Source of the DNA: Timema cristinae
Lineage: Eukaryota > Arthropoda > Insecta > Phasmatodea > Timematidae
Length of the DNA: 64,000 nt
Direction of reading: 5' to 3'
NCBI GenBank assembly: GCA_039000515.1
Contig: JBCFYV010000012.1
Span: forward strand, 33,656,562-33,720,561
Shown: piece by piece, positions 1-14,300 of the stretch
Numbering within the stretch: the first letter of the stretch is position 1
How the letters are laid out: each line of letters begins with the position of its first letter
Position numbers and translations under genes: made by a program
Notes under the pieces: generated by a model
The model's database searches: none
Told to the model about the DNA's origin: nothing
What the model saw: the letters and a program-made list of their open reading frames with translations, nothing else

Positions 1-209
1 TTCCCTGAATGATTTATCAATTCTTTTAAACTTCAAAGCTCCGAGTCATTGTTGTTAACCCTGACAAATGAGAAAGAAAGCCTCGGTTGTATTAATAAAC
101 AAAGTAGCTCAGGAAGCTGTCCTTATGATAGCTGTTTTAACAAACTTATTAAAGAATTTAAGAACTGCTAAATGGACTACACTGTTAATTAATAAATCCA
201 TTTATGAAG

Positions 210-720
210 GGTACATTTAAAATTGCTAAATTCACCTCTATTTACAAAAGTAAAAGTAATAAATCTGATCCTATTAACTACAAACCTTTATTATTCCTGA
301 TATCTTAAAAACAGTGGCACTAGTTATCTTAATCGTATTATATTTTTCGATTCTGGACAATATAAACTTACAGATACATCGAGCACATTCACTTATATTG
401 ATTTAGTAGAAAATAATACCAAACACCTTAAAGCATAGTACTTAATTTGTAGCTTTTAAAAAAAAAATACTTAAATAAATACTTGGTTTGTTTAAACCAT
501 GAAGAGCTTGACCTGCTTAAAAAATTTGTAAAATAAATAACATATTTTGTCCACTGGGGAATTTAAGGGTGCTACATCTAAGTCAATTACCGGTAACTGT
601 TGCTTACTAAAAGAATTGGTTCTTGGACCGCTCATGTTTACTATCTCTGTAAATGCCATGATGAAATGACCCTTGGAACAGTTACAACTTTATGTAGGTG
701 ATAAATATTTATTTTATAGT
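210..720 (+). mobile_element. LINE reverse transcriptase remnant
   Basis: Broken non-LTR retrotransposon reverse transcriptase. At 210-293 one frame reads FKIAKFTSIYKS followed by NKSDPINYKP, the usual start of a jockey-type RT domain (template-grip region, '...P(I/V)YK..DKSDPSNYRP'). In another frame 619-660 reads VLGPLMFTISVNAM, matching the conserved VLGPLLF box. At about 685-720 LYVGDKYLFYS sits where the catalytic (Y/F)ADD box belongs; the ADD is lost, so the enzyme is dead. Frames change and stops occur between the blocks. No ends, poly(A) tail or target duplication were identified. Confidence 0.7.
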
Positions 721-2061
721 TTGCCTGTGATAAAGATATCAAAAGCTAATTCAAGTTTGATCTCATTCTTTTAAATGATTGGCTTAGGGTGAATAAACTA
801 ATTTAAAAAATAACACTTCAGCAATTTTTAATATAAAAGAAACAGGGAAATACACCTTTGATTAAATATTCTATAAGCTTTTGATCAGGTTAATCAGGTA
901 AAATATTGTATTTAGGATTTTTTTTTTCTCTTAACTTCATCCTAGGTTTCTCACTTAAAGTAAGCCTATATTGCAAAATTGCACTTGAAGAGTTGGCATT
1001 AAAAAACTCTTATAAACTACTTTCTCACACTCAAAATACCTTGTTCATTCACATCACATTGTGTGGAGGTGTGTGATATATTTTATATAGCCCACCAATG
1101 GTTCTCCAAAACGGGGCTTTTCAAAATGTGTACCAATATCCTTTACTACATCAACACAAGAAATGTATGAAAAAAATCACTAGACAAAGAGATTTGCTAT
1201 GATGGAATGGTTATTTTTTACAGAAATAGTGAATAGAAGTCGAGGTCTTCTTATCTTTCCTTCCACACATCCTTCTAGATGTAAATTGTAGCAGTCTCTC
1301 ATGTCTCAAGATATGACCAACAAGTGAATGTATTTTCTTTTGGTTAACATCTTCCACAGGATTTTTTTTTTACCTATTCTTCTGGAAACTTTTCATTACA
1401 TACTAATTTTATCCACCCATTAGTTAAATAAAACATAAAAAGACAATAACTCAGGTCATTCCCTGATATAATGTTATAAATAGATTTTTTTTAAATATGT
1501 TCAAAATTTGTATGAACTTATTTTTAAAATACCTAGGTATTTCTGCATGTTTGCTAGATATACATCAGTACTCTTTAATGAATAAATTTATAAAAATATA
1601 GCCTCAAATGATATTTATTATTTGTAAATTGATTTCATAATTCAGTCCTTATTTAATACACATCTAAATTAACAAAATTGACTATCATTCAGATTTAAAA
1701 CACCAAGTACAATACTCAATATTTTAATTTTATCTTGCATATATATTGTGATTAAAAAAATCTCACATTGAATTATTGGTATCTTTGGTGCCATGTAAAT
1801 AAAATGACTAGTTATAAAACAAGTTTTGCAAAATTTTGATTTCTCTACTATTATGGTTGGTATGATGAAAGTATAATATAGAGAAAATGTATCTGAATTT
1901 GTGCACAAGAATACTGGGAAATCACTTAGTAATGCAATTAGAAATCTAATAATTTTTTAGTAAGATAAACATAAAAACTGTAAATTAAAAATGAAAAGTA
2001 TAAATATCCATGAATTAATTCTTAATAGTAAACCAACTTAAATATGTTTTTTGTTTTCTAG
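721..2061. other. AT-rich sequence, no gene seen
   Basis: About 1.3 kb of AT-rich DNA between the LINE scrap and the first visible zinc-finger exon. A first coding exon of that gene should lie upstream of 2062, but no ORF here with a donor of fitting phase was found. It may hold the promoter or be an intron. Confidence 0.4.
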
Positions 2062-2393
2062 ACCATCCAGACAGAAGATAAAAATCATGACATTGATGAC
2101 TTGTCACAAGACAAACTTTTGAATCAAGATTATGAGAGTAAGGAAATGATCTATGACATTGGCTCTAACGCATATAGGCCAATCGATGAGAATAAAAATT
2201 TTATCAAACAGAAATGGGTGACTTTATTAGTTTGGATTTAAATCAAGATGCTAATAACATTTTTACTAAAGTCAATTTATTAGATTTTAATATAGAGGAT
2301 ATAAAACAAAAAATTAAGTCAGAAGTTGATTGGAATGCTTGGTCACATAACCCAAAACCTATTACGTTTCCTACGATGTTGAGAAAGTTTCAG
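2062..2393 (+). CDS. Zinc-finger gene exon A (first visible)
   Basis: Acceptor ttttctag at 2061 and donor GTAGGT at 2394. From 2062 (phase 0) the frame is open and acidic ([18 protein letters not shown]...) up to TAA at 2239. A second frame is open from 2196 and reads [15 protein letters not shown]... to LRKFQ at 2393, phase 0. The two frames overlap only at 2196-2238, so a one-base deletion lies there; the AAA at 2212-2214 is the likeliest spot. The ATG at 2214 is probably internal. Confidence 0.65.
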
Positions 2394-5300
2394 GTAGGTC
2401 AAGAACATTTATTGCTCTTTATGACTTAGTTAACTATCAGCTAAAACACATTTGGGGTAATGTTATCAGAAGACATAGGCATGCAAAAATTTGAAGTTCC
2501 AGTTACATTTTAAATCTTGTTTAAAACATCTAGGTATAATCAAATAAGGTAAAATAAAATCTGATAAAATTTTGTTTGGTTTCAGTGCGAGGTAAAAAAG
2601 GAAAATGTCAGAGAAAGAGAAGTCAAGAATGAGTGTGTAAAAATTGAAACAGTGATTGACTTTGAAGACACATATCAAACAAGAAAAGATCTCACTGTGT
2701 AAGTAAATTATAACAAAGCAAATATACCGGCTCTTATTTCTACCGTATTTGAGTCATTTACTGTTCTTCAATGATTAGATGTACCATTTTGTGCAAAAAA
2801 CTCACAATAATTTCCTTGTGAATATTATATGTTCACTTGACATACAAGTAATCCTACACTTAGCTCAGTCGGTAGCTTGTCTCTCTATTGAGATAAGGGT
2901 CCCGGGTTCGATTTTCGGTATGGATGAAAAATTTATCATTGGTGAAATGTGGGTTAACCTTTTCACAGTAATGAATTAATGGATGTTGTGCCTTTCCTAG
3001 TCTTAAGCTAGCTTATAGAGTATATGAAGCTACGACAGGCCTAGCAAGCCGGTAGCAGAAAAATATATGACTTCAATAAAAAAAACTGACCCAGGCCACA
3101 AGTTGGAAACAGTAATAGATGTAAAAAACATGTAGGTAGTCTATAGTAATAAATCAAAAATCAATACATAGGCCTTCATTTTTTTAATATATCAATACTA
3201 GATGTCAAAAGTGATGGCTGTAGCTCACATGATGTAACTCTTGATACTAACTGCCTTTCCCTTGTTAAAAATATCACTCACTTTTATTGAAGAAATTGTC
3301 CTCTGTACACATCTTACTAGCTTTACTGTGGACAAATACATATTACATTGGACTGACTTCCTCTCCTTTGCAAGTAATGTCCAGCAGTTCTAAGATAGTC
3401 TAAAAGGTAACTTCTGGTTTTTACAATAAATAAATTGGAAAGGAATCCAGTAACAATTTATTGTCCATAGTGGACAAGTTGGTTGTCTTGTACACCCCAA
3501 CCAAACTTCCCTTTTTACAAAAATTACATATTTAGACAATTAATTTAAAAGGAATAAAATTACCTATACTATAGATATTTTTTAGCTCAAACCAAACTGA
3601 AAGACTTCGGCTAGAGTCAATCAGGTCCGGAAAGAGAGTGACCGAGACAATTGTGTCACCCCCATGGACAGGAAGTTGTGTGTCAAGAGAGGCCAATCAG
3701 AGACTAGAACGCAAGACAAACTAGGACCAATGGCATTATAGTTATTACTGCTAACCTTTACAAAATACATCGAAACTAAATATAAACAAAAGTAACCAAA
3801 AAGGAAAAAAAAAACATTACAGTTAAAATAGTTACATTAAAAAAATACGTACAAAGAGATTCAATTATTAAGGAAAGATTATAAAAAATTTTGTTCCATT
3901 AATTTCCATCCAGATCGCCACGTACTGAAATAGTAATACAGAAACCATTTTTAGTTCAATCTTTGCCAGAAAGGCTTAGCTACTCGCCATTACCAGAAGA
4001 TTCAAGGTCGATCGAACACGCGGTCAGTCTACAATCTGTGAAAAACAGTACAACATACCAAGTGTAAGCATGCCACTTGCAATTTACAATGTACTGCTGC
4101 TAAGTTACAGATATCAACAACCCATCTTTTAGGGTTATAATGAAATACACCTTTAAAAATATTTAGAAAAAATAAAATTCAACTTTAAATGAATTTGAGT
4201 TGGACAAGTTGTATTAGATTGAAATGAAAATAAACACAATATATATATGCACAATAGTTAAAAGATATTTGTAAAAGATTTGGTTTCATTAATTAGACAT
4301 TAATTAGACATTATGTTACAATTCAATTAAGAATGTGTTAGAAGTTATAACAACCATCTAGAAATTAGGTACATTTTAAAATAATAGACATTTGAGTCAC
4401 AATTACACTTAAAACTAGGTTGTAAAATCAAAGAATGATGTGACGTGAAAATCAGACAGATCAAAGTTCTTCAATCAGATAACAGCAAATAATATTGCAA
4501 CGCTAAAATGGACTCCATTCTCAAACGTGCAGGCATCAAATGACGTCTAACAACTCTGCACACCCCACAACATAACGGTATTGCAGAAAGGAAGAACTGC
4601 ACTCTGGTTAAGACTGCTCGGTGCATGCTACTCGAGTCTGGAATGCCACTGTCCTTTTGGGCTGAAGCCATAGCGACAGCCAATCATGTTTGAAATCAAT
4701 GCACAACAAAAGGGTTGTATGAAGGAACTCCATACGAAAGATATCTCACATATTCTTATATTCGGGGAGAAAGCCATCATCCTTGAACAAATCTCCCAAT
4801 AAAGACAAGTTTCGAGCCCAAAGGCAAGAAAGGGGTCTTTATCAGTTACTCTGATTGTTCCAAGGCCTACCTGGTATGGCTACCAAGTGAACGAAAGATC
4901 CGTGTCTCCAGGGACGTAAGATTTGCGCCAAGCCTGGCCCTGGATGCACATCTGCAGACTTTCTTCAAGAAGAAGAAACATCCTGTCAACATGGAGGGGG
5001 ATTCAATGAAGAAGAGTCCTCGCACAAGGACATCGAGATCAGTCCAAATGCTCTGGAAGACGATGAACCATTTCTTGGATTCAAGATGCACTACATTGGA
5101 GAGCGACAAGCTCATCAAGGGGCCGCAAGCACCGAATCTGACATGCTGGCAGAACGAGGACCCAGCAGACCAAAGTTAATGTGTGCCAGAAGAAGGGGTC
5201 ACCACACTAAAATATACCAGCCTGCGGCCAACTTGGCCGATCAGAACCTTGCTCTCAACAATGATCCACCATTCGGTAAAGATACTGGGAATTCAAACAC

Positions 5301-8300
5301 CACATAATTTCAACAAACTATGGAGCATATCAACATTCAAACTAACAGAGAAGATGGAGCATTTCATAATGTCCCAGTTGCAATGAATGCCTCAGTGATT
5401 CACATCGACAGTGCCATGAAGGGGCCAGATCGTGAGGAATGGTTCAATGCAATATTTTCCAAGATCAAATGCTTTACTGCCAACGACACTTGGGAAATTG
5501 TTGATAGATCAACCAACAATAGAGTGATCAATTGTAGGGCAGTTCTCCGAAACAAGTACAATCCTGATGGAACATTACATCGAAGGAAGGCCAGTGTGGT
5601 CGCAAGAGGCTTCGCACAAAGACCAGGAATCGACTTTGTGGACACTTTTGCTCCGGTTGCCAGGAGTGAATCATTTCAGTTGCTCATGGCATTGTCAGCT
5701 AAGCTCAACTTAAAAGTCTCATAGCTCAACATTACAACAGCCTATCTGAATGGTGACATCGACACACTAACATTCATGGTACAGCCGGACTCGCTTGTTG
5801 AGGCACTACAAAAGATGATTAGGACAGAAAAGGATGACAGTATTGTTGGGAAATCAAAAGATATACTTCAGAAACTGGAATCCAGTAACAAAGTCTGCAA
5901 ACTTCGAAAGGCCATCTACGGGCTCCGTCAAGATGGTCAACAGTGGCACGCTAAATTAAGTGTAACCTTAGAATCCATCGGGTTAAACCCACAAACTCTG
6001 ACCTATCTGTGTACGTCAATAGTTGAGTCGGTGCGAACCAGAGACATTAAAGGTAAACTGTCAAACAAATTTGACGTAAAGGACCTTGGCGCTATAAATC
6101 ATTGTTTAGGAAATGAAGTGAACCAATCCAAGGACAAAGTCATGTTATGTCAGAGTGGCTACATCAAGGATGTCTTAGTTAAGTTCAGGATGGATTACTG
6201 CAAACCAGCAAAGACACCGATATCAACCAAGGTCAAGTTTGATTCTTCCTCCACTACCACAGAAGAAACAAAGCACTATCCATTCAGAAAGCTGATTGGC
6301 GCCCTCATGTACATCGCCATCGGTACCCGTCCCGACATTGCTTATGCAGTCAACATGCTGAGTCAATATAATAATTGTCACACCTCAACTAACTGGAAAG
6401 CTGCCAAGCGTGTCCTAAGATATCTGCAAGGAACCGTTGACAAGAGGTTGGTCTACGCTAGGGATGATTAAGCCATTTCAGGTTTCGCAGATGTCAACTG
6501 GGGAAACTGTGACACTGACAGAAAGTCCTATACAGGTTATACGTTCACCTTTTCCGGAGCGGCAATATCATGGTGCTCACGAAAGCAAAGAACCGTTGCT
6601 TTATCTTCAACTGAGGCAGAGTATATGAGTCTCACCAAAGATGCAAAGGAAGCAATCTTCCTGATGACCTTGGTGCGAGAACTTAGTTCAAAGGAGTTGT
6701 CGAACATCATTATTTTCAATGATAATCAATCAGCTAGAAAATTGGCACATAACCCCGTCTTCCACTCAAGATCGAAACATATAGACATAAATTTTCATTT
6801 TATTTGTCAAGCTCTCCAAGATCACCCAATAAGGCTTGAATATATATCCACTGAGGATATGGTAGCTGGCATCTTAATAAAACTTGTTCCTGGAGCCAAA
6901 CACGAGAAGTGTGTCAACAATTGGGTTTACATGCTTGATTGTTACTTATTGACTTTTTGGACTAAAATTGAGGGGGTGGGGGTGTTGGAGTTTAATTATT
7001 ACCATAAAAACATTCATGTTTGTTTACATTTGTAGTTCACTATAATACTGACAGATGTCTTACAAATTTAGTCTTGAAAGCTTTTTCAAATAATAAACCT
7101 TTAGTCATGTTCCAGCCAAACGCTGTACAGGTCTTGCTATAAATTGTGTTAGCAATAGTTTATACATATTGTGTATTTCGATCACTACTCTGCCCAACAA
7201 TTATTATACAACATGCTAGGAGGCTTCTTAATTCAATAGGTCATATCATAAATTGATATTAAATACAGCCCTCTACCCCCAATGGCAATAAAAACACCTT
7301 ATCATTAAAAAAAACTAAATATGTTATTATTATGTTTATGTAAAATGCTATAATTATGAACAGCAAAATGTAAAATATTTCACAGTCATATAAAACCTGT
7401 ACCAGTGGGAACACAGTCTTAAGTGTTGTGCTCTTAATAGACCGAATTCCTGGCGACATACAGGTACAGGTTTGAATCTCGGCCGGGTATACTGAATGTG
7501 ATTGTGTTTTTTCTCTTCCCATCTTCTCTTAATGCTAATGTTAGTGCACTTATGTTTAGCAATTTCCTTCATTCTTCAGACCTTGAATTAAACCGTAATA
7601 TCCCTATGTTGGATATAAGAATTCAAAGAAACCTTCATTTAAAGACATATAATAAATATTGCCCTAAATATATTCTCATTTCTTCAGGGAAAAATTTAGA
7701 TAATTCAAGTGGGAACCTTGTTAACTGTGATGCAATAACTATGTACCCCAATTACTATTGTCAACCTTTTATGACACATAATATTACTAAATATATATAT
7801 GAAAACCTACAGGGAATTATTATTGAAACTTCAAAAACTACATTACATTATTTTTATTTTATTTTTTTCATTAAATTGCAGGCGTAGCTTTGAGAATGAA
7901 GAAATTAAGAAGATGGGAAATTTACCTCATTTGACGTATCAATGAGTGGTAAGATTTTGTTTATTTTGTAAGCCTCATTTCTTGATCATTGATGAAGAAA
8001 GTCCTACTAAAAAAGAACTTTTACACAAATCTACTATGTGTTATAAAAAAAAAGAGCTTAACACTAATGCAAGAATATTCATTTAAAAATTATTAACTGT
8101 ACTACAAAACTTCTTTATAAAAACACACCTAATACTTAAGCTTTACAATTTAAAGAAAAGTCTATGCTGTAAATAATCTTATTGGTAACCATTTGAATTT
8201 GATTTGTCGTTTTACATTTCACATTTTCCCAATGTTTAGAAAGGGCTTCACTCTTACCAGAAAGATAGGTCAGTGCTGATGCAACTTTTTTTTTTTTTAA

Positions 8301-11300
8301 CTATCCAAAGTCCAAGATATTTAGGTCCGAATTATCGAGAGTTGAAAGTGCAAGGTGGGCCAGAGTGAAAAAGAGACATACATTATTTGAAACAAGGCCA
8401 GTGAGTGTTGAGGAACTGTATACCACAGATTGGCTGTTTTGATTACGGATTTCCATTACTGCAGCTGGTTGCATATTATGATATGTAGGCAGGTATTTGG
8501 TGTACCACATAGAGGAACACCATCATTTCAGTATTAGTCATTGAAATTATTATTTCAATTTTTATTTTTAATTTGTCAAAGTGTTTGCGGGCTGGATAAA
8601 TCCATTCCACGGGTCGAATCTGGATCGCGGGCTGTAGCTAGAGGACTCCTGCTCTAGACTAACGCAAACACATACAAACATATTAGACATAGGCATTTTG
8701 ACCTTATAACCTTTTTTAGTTCTCTTTATATTAGTCATTTTATACAATTTTTTGCTATGTGTGGACGATTGTTTTTCAATCTTTCATATTCAACAATACA
8801 TGGGTTTTGAAAGCTTACTGCTCACTTAAATAATATATAGACATATTATCCATTTCACTACGACACATATTTACTTGCTTTCTCTGAACAATAGTAGGGT
8901 AGGCAAGGCGGTAACTTATCATCTTACCTTGGCATGGAAGTGAAGGAGTGGAAGGCTTTTCAAGTACTGAACTGTATTTATTAAAACATACTTATTTCAC
9001 AACAACTATTGATCTGAAATTAATTAAAAATAGGTCCCAAGTTATTTTATAAAAGCATGGTACAATTTATAACGATGGATATACATAACCTATTGGTTGT
9101 TTGTCATTCTATTACAATCCACTCGGAGCACTCTCGCAGCATACAAATTGAAATATATTCATGTGGATTGTAAAATAAACTTATATAAAGTTAAACATTA
9201 ATACAACTCTTTACATGACATTTACCTAAAGGGGAAAATGTGCAGTAATTTGTTTACTATAATCATACTTGTTTTAGTGAAAACATTTTAACTAAAAGGT
9301 TTTAATGGTTTCCTTTAAGGGGAAGGAGGTAAGAAGGAGTTGGAGGAACTTAACTGATATTCATATAAAGCAAGGGTGGAAACCACTTTAAGATTAGTTG
9401 TGAAGATGTTACCTCAACCTTCTGGGTCAAAGTCAGGTTTTCCTTCGTATGAATTTATGTTCTTTAATGTTTCAAAGAAGTTGGCTATGTCAAGAAAGTA
9501 GTCTTCAAACTGAAAGATAATAAGTATGGCTTGGATCTTGACAACATGTATCCTTTTTTGTACATCACAGACAATTCTCAAGTGTACATACATTATTTTA
9601 ATGTTTTCCTGATTGTGGAGTTATTTTACTGAACATTTTTTCATTTAGGATCTTTAGGTAATCTTCTCTTGATTTGCATTATTTTCAGGCATTTATATTG
9701 AATAGGTATACTTATACAAAATATAATATGTTTAATATAAATATTATGAATAATTTTTTTAAATTTATATTGATAAATGCATGAATATTAAACATACATT
9801 TTTCAACACACAATTATCGGAATGAGAAGCTAATGTAGGTCAATAACTTTGCATCCTCTTTTCTTATATGGTTGGAAAGTACACATTCTTGATAAGACAC
9901 TGACATTTAGATGAAAAGAGCTGTGTTGGGGAGGTGATGGCTATTACTTCTGAAGTAGACAATTTTGTAAAAAATATTATATTCAGCAGAAGACAATCTG
10001 TTTAGTTGTTAAAGGTTATTCATTGCATATATAATTTATAGTTTCTGTTTATAAATTGTGTGTTTTATTCAGTCATTATGACATTTTATTTCATATATTT
10101 AGGTGATTTTTGTAAATTTAAAGTAATTTTATAGACATTGAGGTCATTTATTGATCATTTTTAGGTCATAAAAGTCCAGGCTTTGGTAATAAGAGTAATT
10201 TTGCTTATCCCATGTGATTATTTCAAGGCCACACTTACTTATTTAAGAAGTGAATATTTTAGATTGCAAGTGCACTGAAAGTGTTTCTCTTAAACAGTTT
10301 CTTAATCTCTTTCATGCATGTGGGTATTTTTCCTCTAAACTATCCTTCCTTATCTCACCCCATTAGTGAAGTTAAATTTGGATAACCTAGAGAGGTATTA
10401 AAATGTGTTGCAATAAAAAAACTTTTTTTTTTATCAAATACAGCTGTAAGGGGAGAAAACATTATATATCTTTTCCCCAATTGGGTGTTAATGAATTGTA
10501 ATACCAATTAAAAGCTAATAAGAGTAAGTGTATTCTAAGATCACATTCAAAAATACATTAACAAACAAGGCATCTTACAACTAAAAATATCCCCTATCGG
10601 TGAACAATAAAAAGCACACTTTAATCCTGAACTTCACGTTATGGCAAATTGTGATGGAAATTTTTATCTTATAGTATGTCAATATTATGAAAACATTGAT
10701 GACTTTTTTCATTTTCTTATAGGCATTGAAGTGAGGCAGCATAAGCCTAAAGTAAAACACAAATCATCATCGCCTGGACCTAAATTAATCTGTGATATAT
10801 GTAACACAAGTTTTTCATTAAGAGGAAACCTTTTGCGACACATCTCTAAACATATGAAAGGAAATTCAGTCAACCCTAGACATAAGAAAACAGAACAACA
10901 GCTCATTGGCAACTATACAGTAAATCCGATGCCATTTAAATGTATTTTTTGTGGAAGAAGATTTCAACAACAGACTAATTTATCCAAGCACATTTCTAAA
11001 CGACACAGTGATAACAGGTACCTAGACAGTTTGGGTTCAACCATTAAGGTAGAGCAAATGTCATCATTCACCATCAAAAATAATAAAGAACCAAATATTA
11101 CAAAGATCCATGTGAAAACTTTACATGGGGAGAAAGTCCACTACAATTGTCACTGTTGTGGAAGAGATTACAAGCACTTGAGAGACTTGACATCTCATAT
11201 CAATAACAACCATAACACCAACAATATGTCTGAAGAAAACACTTATTTTAATGTCTGTGATGAATCTAGAAGAGTTGATTGTTTAAAAAGAGGGATATTC

Positions 11301-14300
11301 TGCAAGTTGTGTAGAAAAAGTTTTGTATTAGAGGAGAGCTTAGAAGCACACGTTAGGCTGATACATTCCACTGATAGCAAACATAAGTGCCAACAGTGTG
11401 GGAAGATGTTTTCTCATGTAATTGAGTTGGAATTACACTTGAGGGTTCATAGCGGGAACAAGTCCACCATCTGCCATATCTGTAGGAGGCAGCTTAGCAG
11501 CCTACAAACTCTGCGGGTGAGTGCCGCCAGATTTAATTGGCCAACTATTTTATCATTAAAAAAATAATTGTATACAAGTATATTTTAAAATATAATTCAA
11601 ATCACTATTCTTTACAATATATATAAATCTTGCATGAATTTGACACACAAAACAATATACGATATGATGAGTTAGAATTTCTAACCCAAGATATCTTGAG
11701 TTTGTTTACATTGCATATAGCACTTGTAGGCTTGGTGTAGTTTGTGCATCTGACCGATGTCTAGGGTGCATTGGAAGTGGTTTTTTCATGAGGAATATAA
11801 CCTGAATGGGCAGTAAGGTAATTGCAGTAAAGAATAAATATGCTTGGGAAAATACTAAAATTAATACCAATATTTTGTTATAAAACAAAGATTGAAATTA
11901 TTAATAACAAACTTTTAAAGAATTGTTCAAAAGAGAGTGTATGCAAGTTTTTTCCTTAAGCACACCATCTTACTACCCTTTAGTGTTGTAACCTATGTAC
12001 TAATTACAATAATTTGTTAGGAATTAGGAAGGACTAATTTATAGGAAGTGCACCTGCATTTATGTGGTGGGAGAGTGAAAAAACATGTAGGAAATACCTC
12101 CTTCAGTGCACTCGATCCGGATTGAACCTAGATCTTCCTGTCTTCAGCAGTCTAGTCTATTGCAAGAGTGCGCCTTAGACCATGTGGCCACCAAAGTGGT
12201 TCTGTATGCAAGTTAAGACAGATAATCATTCTCGCAACAACAAAAAATTCACGATGCATTTTTTATACGTTAGAAGAAGATAGATGTGGGTGTAGTTCTC
12301 TATAAATAAGTACCTAACATGTGCATGCTACTTTAACGCTCGAGCAGACGTGCTGGTATATTTAACACAAGTGGTCGCAGGGGGTACTTTATACCCCAGT
12401 CAGTTTTCACTGAACTATTAATACTTAAATGAAAATAAAAATATGTTTTATTTTAGTTAGCGTTAATTTAGACACATCCCACTAAACAAACAAAAATTGA
12501 TAAAGATGTTTTATTGTTATGTGAGTAAATAGGAAAAGCTATAATAAATAACAATTAACTTTTTCTAAAATTGATATAATTCATATTATTGCAAACAAAT
12601 GATTGTTTAGGTCATGTGACTACATATTTAATAGAGAAAAAGGATAAAAATAACTGTTTTAAATCGGAAAAAGAATTATTGCCTTTGGTCCTAGTCTGAT
12701 AATTTCTGCAACACTTACCAACTTCTGTGGGAGGTAAAATTTAAATTAGGGATTTTTTTTTTAATTATGAGCACTACATGCATTTTCTAAAATAAATTTG
12801 TTATAATCAATACACTACTCACAAACTAACTTATTTCTATTATAATCAGGTGTTTGTCTTACTACAGGTCTCTTCCTCTTGTCACTGCACTTCCACCACC
12901 AATGCGTCCTCCGCCACCTCCTTCAGCTCCCAGAAATTTCTTCCTTCCTTCCTTCAAGTCATCTAATATTTAGAATCTTTCTTATGACATCATTCAGAAG
13001 ACAGTTCTTCTTAAGGATATGTTCACTCCAGTTAGCTTTGTTTAGAAAAATCATACCCAAAATGGTTCTCTTCTCATCCATTATTCTTGGGACTTCATTT
13101 GTCACCCTGTCGGTCCACCTGATTTTTTTTCAACTCTTCTCCAGTACTACATTTCATAGTAATCAAAGTATTTACTTTCCATATCTTTGAAAGTCCAAAT
13201 TACTGCTACATACAGCACAATGCTCCAAATATAGGTACACAAAACACTCAGAACTCAGACTGTAAATTCACTAATTATAACTCTATAGCCCCACTGGGAA
13301 TCAAACCCAAGACCTTTGCTTCAATAGTTAAACAAAAAACTGAATATACTAATAGTAATCAGACTGTGATTGACTAAACAATGTGTTACATGAACAGGTG
13401 CTGTATTTCATACCCCAATAATGAGTTTGCTTCAAATATATTTAATGTATAGACAATTAAATTAACTAATTTAATTCAAACTCTACCAAAAGTCAGTCAA
13501 GATACCATTGAAAGACTAGAAAAAATAAAGAGGCTCCCGAGGGGCTTGACAATGCTACAAAACCAACCAATATAAGATTGGGGTACTTTATATCCCGGCG
13601 CACCCGCTCGATGGTTATTATAAATGGGAAGAACAACTAAGCTACTTTTGGTAATAGAAATTTTTGAAATTAAAATTGAACTAGATTATTATTTAACAAA
13701 CATATTTTATTTCATATTACCTTACATAATGTTAAGTATTTGCTCACTCAGAACACAACTCTAATCAACAAAAATATAAGAAAACGTTTAACAGGAAGAA
13801 ACATCTTATAAGTATAGTAAAAATTAATTCTATTTTTTTTATACTAGTGGATTTATTCATACTTTTGTTTAATATAAATTACTTGAATCATAATACATAT
13901 AAAGAATAATTGCGTAATTGTTTCACTTATGCTGAAGTAGTGTATAAAGTAACTATCTACTTTATGGATAACTAGATTTTAGTTTTTAGCAAGCTACAAT
14001 GTAAAAGCAGTTTTCTAACGACTACCAGAATGTAATTGCAGTGGGAATTCAGAACGTGATAAAAGAGGGGCATACTTAAACACAGCAAAGATCACTGATG
14101 ATACATCACTAGAGTAAAATAAAACTTTGGGAGCTTTACAATCACATGGAGCAGTTATTGTTTTTAAGATAAAGATAGATACAGATAGGATTTATTTTAT
14201 TTCAAATATGAATATGTCTGGTTGGTTCTTTAGCACCTTAGTTTCACTAGTTCTCTGCTTACAACCAGTTTCACTTCTTATAAAATGAGTTCTCTTACTA

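Larger units (their letters stand above)
4465..7199 (+). mobile_element. Copia retrotransposon relic, 5' truncated, with 3' LTR
   Basis: Ty1/Copia element lying in sense inside zinc-finger intron 2 (between 2698 and 7882). In order: end of the integrase catalytic region and its C-terminal part, RT, RNase H, a polypurine tract (AGGGGGTGGGGG, 6971-6982) and one LTR. The gag, protease and 5' LTR were not found. Many stops and frame changes show that it is dead. Confidence 0.85.

Noticed and set aside
2850..2930. Functional tRNA gene
   Set aside because: The boxes A and B are present, but no cloverleaf stems pair properly, and a SINE body and A-rich tail follow.
10641..10722. ATG at 10641 as the start of a zinc-finger protein
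   Set aside because: A good acceptor (TTTTCTTATAG) at 10722 and the phase from upstream exons show that the ORF merely reads through the intron end.
12879..13190. Plus-strand 103-residue ORF
   Set aside because: The minus strand carries recognisable LINE C-terminal text; the plus ORF is its shadow.
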